From the NCBI GenBank assembly GCA_031266095.1, contig JAISBR010000033.1, positions 1 to 7,437 on the forward strand: a stretch of 7,437 nucleotides of DNA. Reading direction: 5' to 3'. The stretch is from Treponema sp. (lineage in GTDB: Bacteria > Spirochaetota > Spirochaetia > Treponematales > Breznakiellaceae). The position numbers were made by a program, and so were the translations under genes. The notes beneath the pieces were generated by a model. That model saw only the letters and a program-made list of their open reading frames with translations, was not told where the DNA came from and ran no database searches. Shown one piece after another: positions 6,333 through 7,437 of this stretch (positions within the stretch are counted from its first letter, which is position 1; every line of letters begins with the position of its first letter).

Positions 6333-7048
6333 TTCCGCCGCCGGCGGAAATTAATCTCTTCCGCCGACGGAAACCGTCATCTTCGGTCGGCGGAAACCCC
6401 CGTCTTCCGTCGACGGAAATCGCTATCTTCGGTCGACGGAAATCACCGTCTTCCGTTGACGGAAACCCCCGTCTTCGGTCGACGGAAATCGTCATCTTCT
6501 GCCGGCGGAAACCGGCGTCTTCCGTACCCGGAACCAAGCCTCTTCTGTCGACGGAACTAAGCCTCTTCCGCCCACGGAACTAAGCCTCTTCCGCCCACGG
6601 AACTAAGCCTCTTCCATCGACGGAACTAAGCCTCTTCCGTCAACGGAAATCACCATCTTCCGTCGACAGAAACCGCCATCTTCCGCCGGCGGAAATTGGC
6701 CGCTTCCGGACCCATCCCTAAGGCTGGGAAGCCGGCTTCCCTAAGGCTGGGAAGCCGCCTTCCCTAAGCGAGGGGCGTACCCGCTCCTAACCAGGGAGCG
6801 TACCCGCTCCTAACCAGGGAGCGTACCCGCTCCTAAGCGAGGGACGTACCCACCCCTAAGCGAGGGGCGTACCCGCTCCTAAGCGGGGGGCGCACCCACC
6901 CCTAAGCGAGGGGCGTACCCACCCCTAAGCAGGGGACGTACCCACTCCTAATCGAGGGGCGCACCCACCCCTAATCGAGGGACGTACCCACCCCTAAGCA
7001 GGGGACGTACCCACCCCTAAGCAGGGGACGTACCCACCCCGCGGCGGA
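6333..7048. repeat. 31-unit, 23-bp tandem dyad array
   Basis: The first unit (6333-6358) is 26 bp. Thirty further units start every 23 bp from 6359 to 7026 without an indel; the last linker (7040-7048) is degenerate. Each unit is a 14-nt dyad plus a 9-nt linker. Units 6359-6681 have the dyad consensus TTCCGTCGACGGAA (variants TTCCGCCGGCGGAA, TTCGGTCGACGGAA, TTCCGCCCACGGAA). Linkers are ATCACCGTC-like at 6359-6497 and 6635-6658, but CCAAGCCTC then four times CTAAGCCTC for units 6520-6612. Unit 6704 is transitional. Units 6727 and 6750 have GGAAG/CTTCC arms. Units 6796 and 6819 are GAGCGTACCCGCTC. Later units drift to GGACGTACCCACCC with linkers CTAAGCAGG or CTAAGCGAG. The shared CTAAG linker start and the unbroken phase show one array, not two. 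A 23-bp unit is not a multiple of three and no frame looks protein-like, so it is non-coding. It resembles neither CRISPR (linkers repeat and are 9 nt) nor integron attC sites. Confidence 0.95.
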
Positions 7049-7094
7049 GGCGATACAAGTGGATCACGTCTTTCAGGATGCAAGCAATGGCCAT
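7017..7094 (-). CDS. Short ORF (25 aa) running into the repeat array
   Basis: ATG at 7094-7092 follows a strong AAGGAGG at 6-nt spacing. The encoded peptide begins MAIACILKDVIHLYRLRRG and ends GVGTSPA, with the stop inside the last array units. The first ~18 residues are encoded outside the array and look protein-like; the tail is translated repeat DNA. It could be a leader peptide, or the start of a longer gene whose remainder was displaced by the array. I do not recognise it. The frame is open further upstream but that part looks non-coding and reaches the poly-C/G tract. Confidence 0.45.
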   Translation of the reverse strand: MAIACILKDVIHLYRLRRGVGTSPA

Positions 7095-7100
7095 GAGGGG

Positions 7101-7107
7101 CCTCCTT
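7101..7107 (-). promoter_or_regulatory. Ribosome binding site of the short ORF
   Basis: The minus strand reads AAGGAGG followed by CCCCTC and ATG. It is a better match than that of any other gene here, the main reason to take the 25-residue ORF seriously. Confidence 0.6.
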
Positions 7108-7130
7108 ATAAAGAGAAAAATCAACAACCG

Positions 7131-7187
7131 CGCGGCAGAGCCGCGGGGATTAAACCCTCGCCACGAATAAGCGCCGCGACGCGGCGC
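7131..7187. repeat. Two GC hairpins upstream of the short ORF
   Basis: CGCGGC/GCCGCG with AGA loop (7131-7145) and GCGCCGCG/CGCGGCGC around a single A (7171-7187) are perfect dyads. They lie in the presumed leader of the minus-strand short ORF. They could be structured leader elements or members of the same hairpin-rich repeat background. Confidence 0.6.
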
Positions 7188-7437
7188 GTTGCAGCCATAG
7201 CGCGGGTAACGGGACGCTCGATACCGCGTGTTTTGGGGGAACCGGCGCGTCGTGCCCGTTAGGCCCGTAAATGAGGAAGTAAACGGTAAGAGGGAAACGA
7301 TATTATTTACAGAATACGTGTATGGGGGGGGGGGGGGGGGGGGGGTTTTAGTAGAGGGGGGGGGGCGGCCCCGGGGGGGTGGCAAGAGTTGTTTAAATTG
7401 TGTTGGGGCGCCGGGCGGGGGGGGTGCCGAACAAACA
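7188..7437. other. Unassigned right-end region with poly-G tracts
   Basis: No gene is supported here. A run of 22 G (7324-7345) is followed by runs of 10 G (7356-7365) and 7 G (7373-7379) and a G-rich tail. The open frame spanning it on the minus strand translates poly-C as Pro/Pro-rich sequence and is not convincing. The part at 7188-7310 is ordinary mixed sequence without recognisable motifs. The tracts may be a real slippery region or an artefact of sequencing at a contig end. Confidence 0.6.

Noticed and set aside
6137..6583. Open frames on both strands through the 23-bp array (for example 6330-6560 plus, 6319-6537 minus)
   Set aside because: The repeat lacks stops in several frames, so long frames arise automatically. 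The products are Arg/Ser-rich repeats with no family resemblance, and 23 bp is not a codon multiple.
6333..7048. CRISPR array
   Set aside because: The intervals between dyads are only 9 nt and recur between units, the dyads vary, and no cas gene is present.
6333..7048. Integron attC array
   Set aside because: There are no RYYYAAC/GTTRRRY core sites, no cassette ORFs, and the units are far too short.
7188..7260. Possible tRNA in the hairpin-containing right-end region
   Set aside because: I could not fit a cloverleaf with a GTTCRA-type T loop and 7-bp acceptor stem.
7095..7385. Upstream extension of the short ORF to 122 residues
   Set aside because: The extension begins in the poly-C (antisense poly-G) region and is Pro/Arg-rich without coding character, while a strong ribosome binding site supports the internal ATG at 7094.

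Overview
The window looks like accessory or edge sequence from a GC-rich bacterium with many hairpin repeats. It is most plausibly a spirochaete, perhaps an environmental or termite-gut Treponema-like lineage. That placement is an inference from the type of phosphofructokinase, the DUF4015-type secreted protein, the FnIII/glycine-rich lipoprotein and the density of hairpin repeats. No rRNA or other phylogenetic marker confirms it. The right end carries long G runs and may be low-quality contig-end sequence.

Layout: (1) 1-186 is very AT-rich and holds the tail of an unidentified reading frame, unlike the rest of the window in composition. (2) 187-1284, minus strand: a complete 6-phosphofructokinase. 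(3) 1348-3792, plus strand: a large exported protein with a propeller-like N-terminal half and a putative glycoside-hydrolase (DUF4015/GHL10-like) C-terminal half. An inverted repeat sits inside its doubtful N-terminal extension. (4) 3797-4118: three tandem copies of an ~119-bp composite made of consecutive short hairpins, between the convergent ends of two genes. The last hairpin probably terminates the lipoprotein gene. (5) 4120-6270, minus strand: a lipoprotein with about four fibronectin type III domains and a C-terminal polyglycine-rich domain. (6) 6333-7048: 31 tandem units, 30 of them exactly 23 bp with no indel. Each unit is a 14-bp dyad (5-bp arm, 4-nt centre, 5-bp arm) plus a 9-bp linker. 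The arm sequences change completely near 6704-6773 while period, phase and dyad architecture persist. (7) 7017-7437: a tiny minus-strand ORF with a strong ribosome binding site that runs into the array and stops, preceded by hairpin-rich leader-like DNA and then poly-G tracts.

The genes do not form an obvious pathway. PFK is housekeeping glycolysis; the two large proteins are exported or surface proteins. The most unusual content is the non-coding repeat architecture. The 23-bp array lies directly upstream of the lipoprotein gene and could be its transcribed leader or an operator array. Its arm changes keep the two arms complementary in several units, which points to selection or a copying mechanism acting on the hairpin itself.
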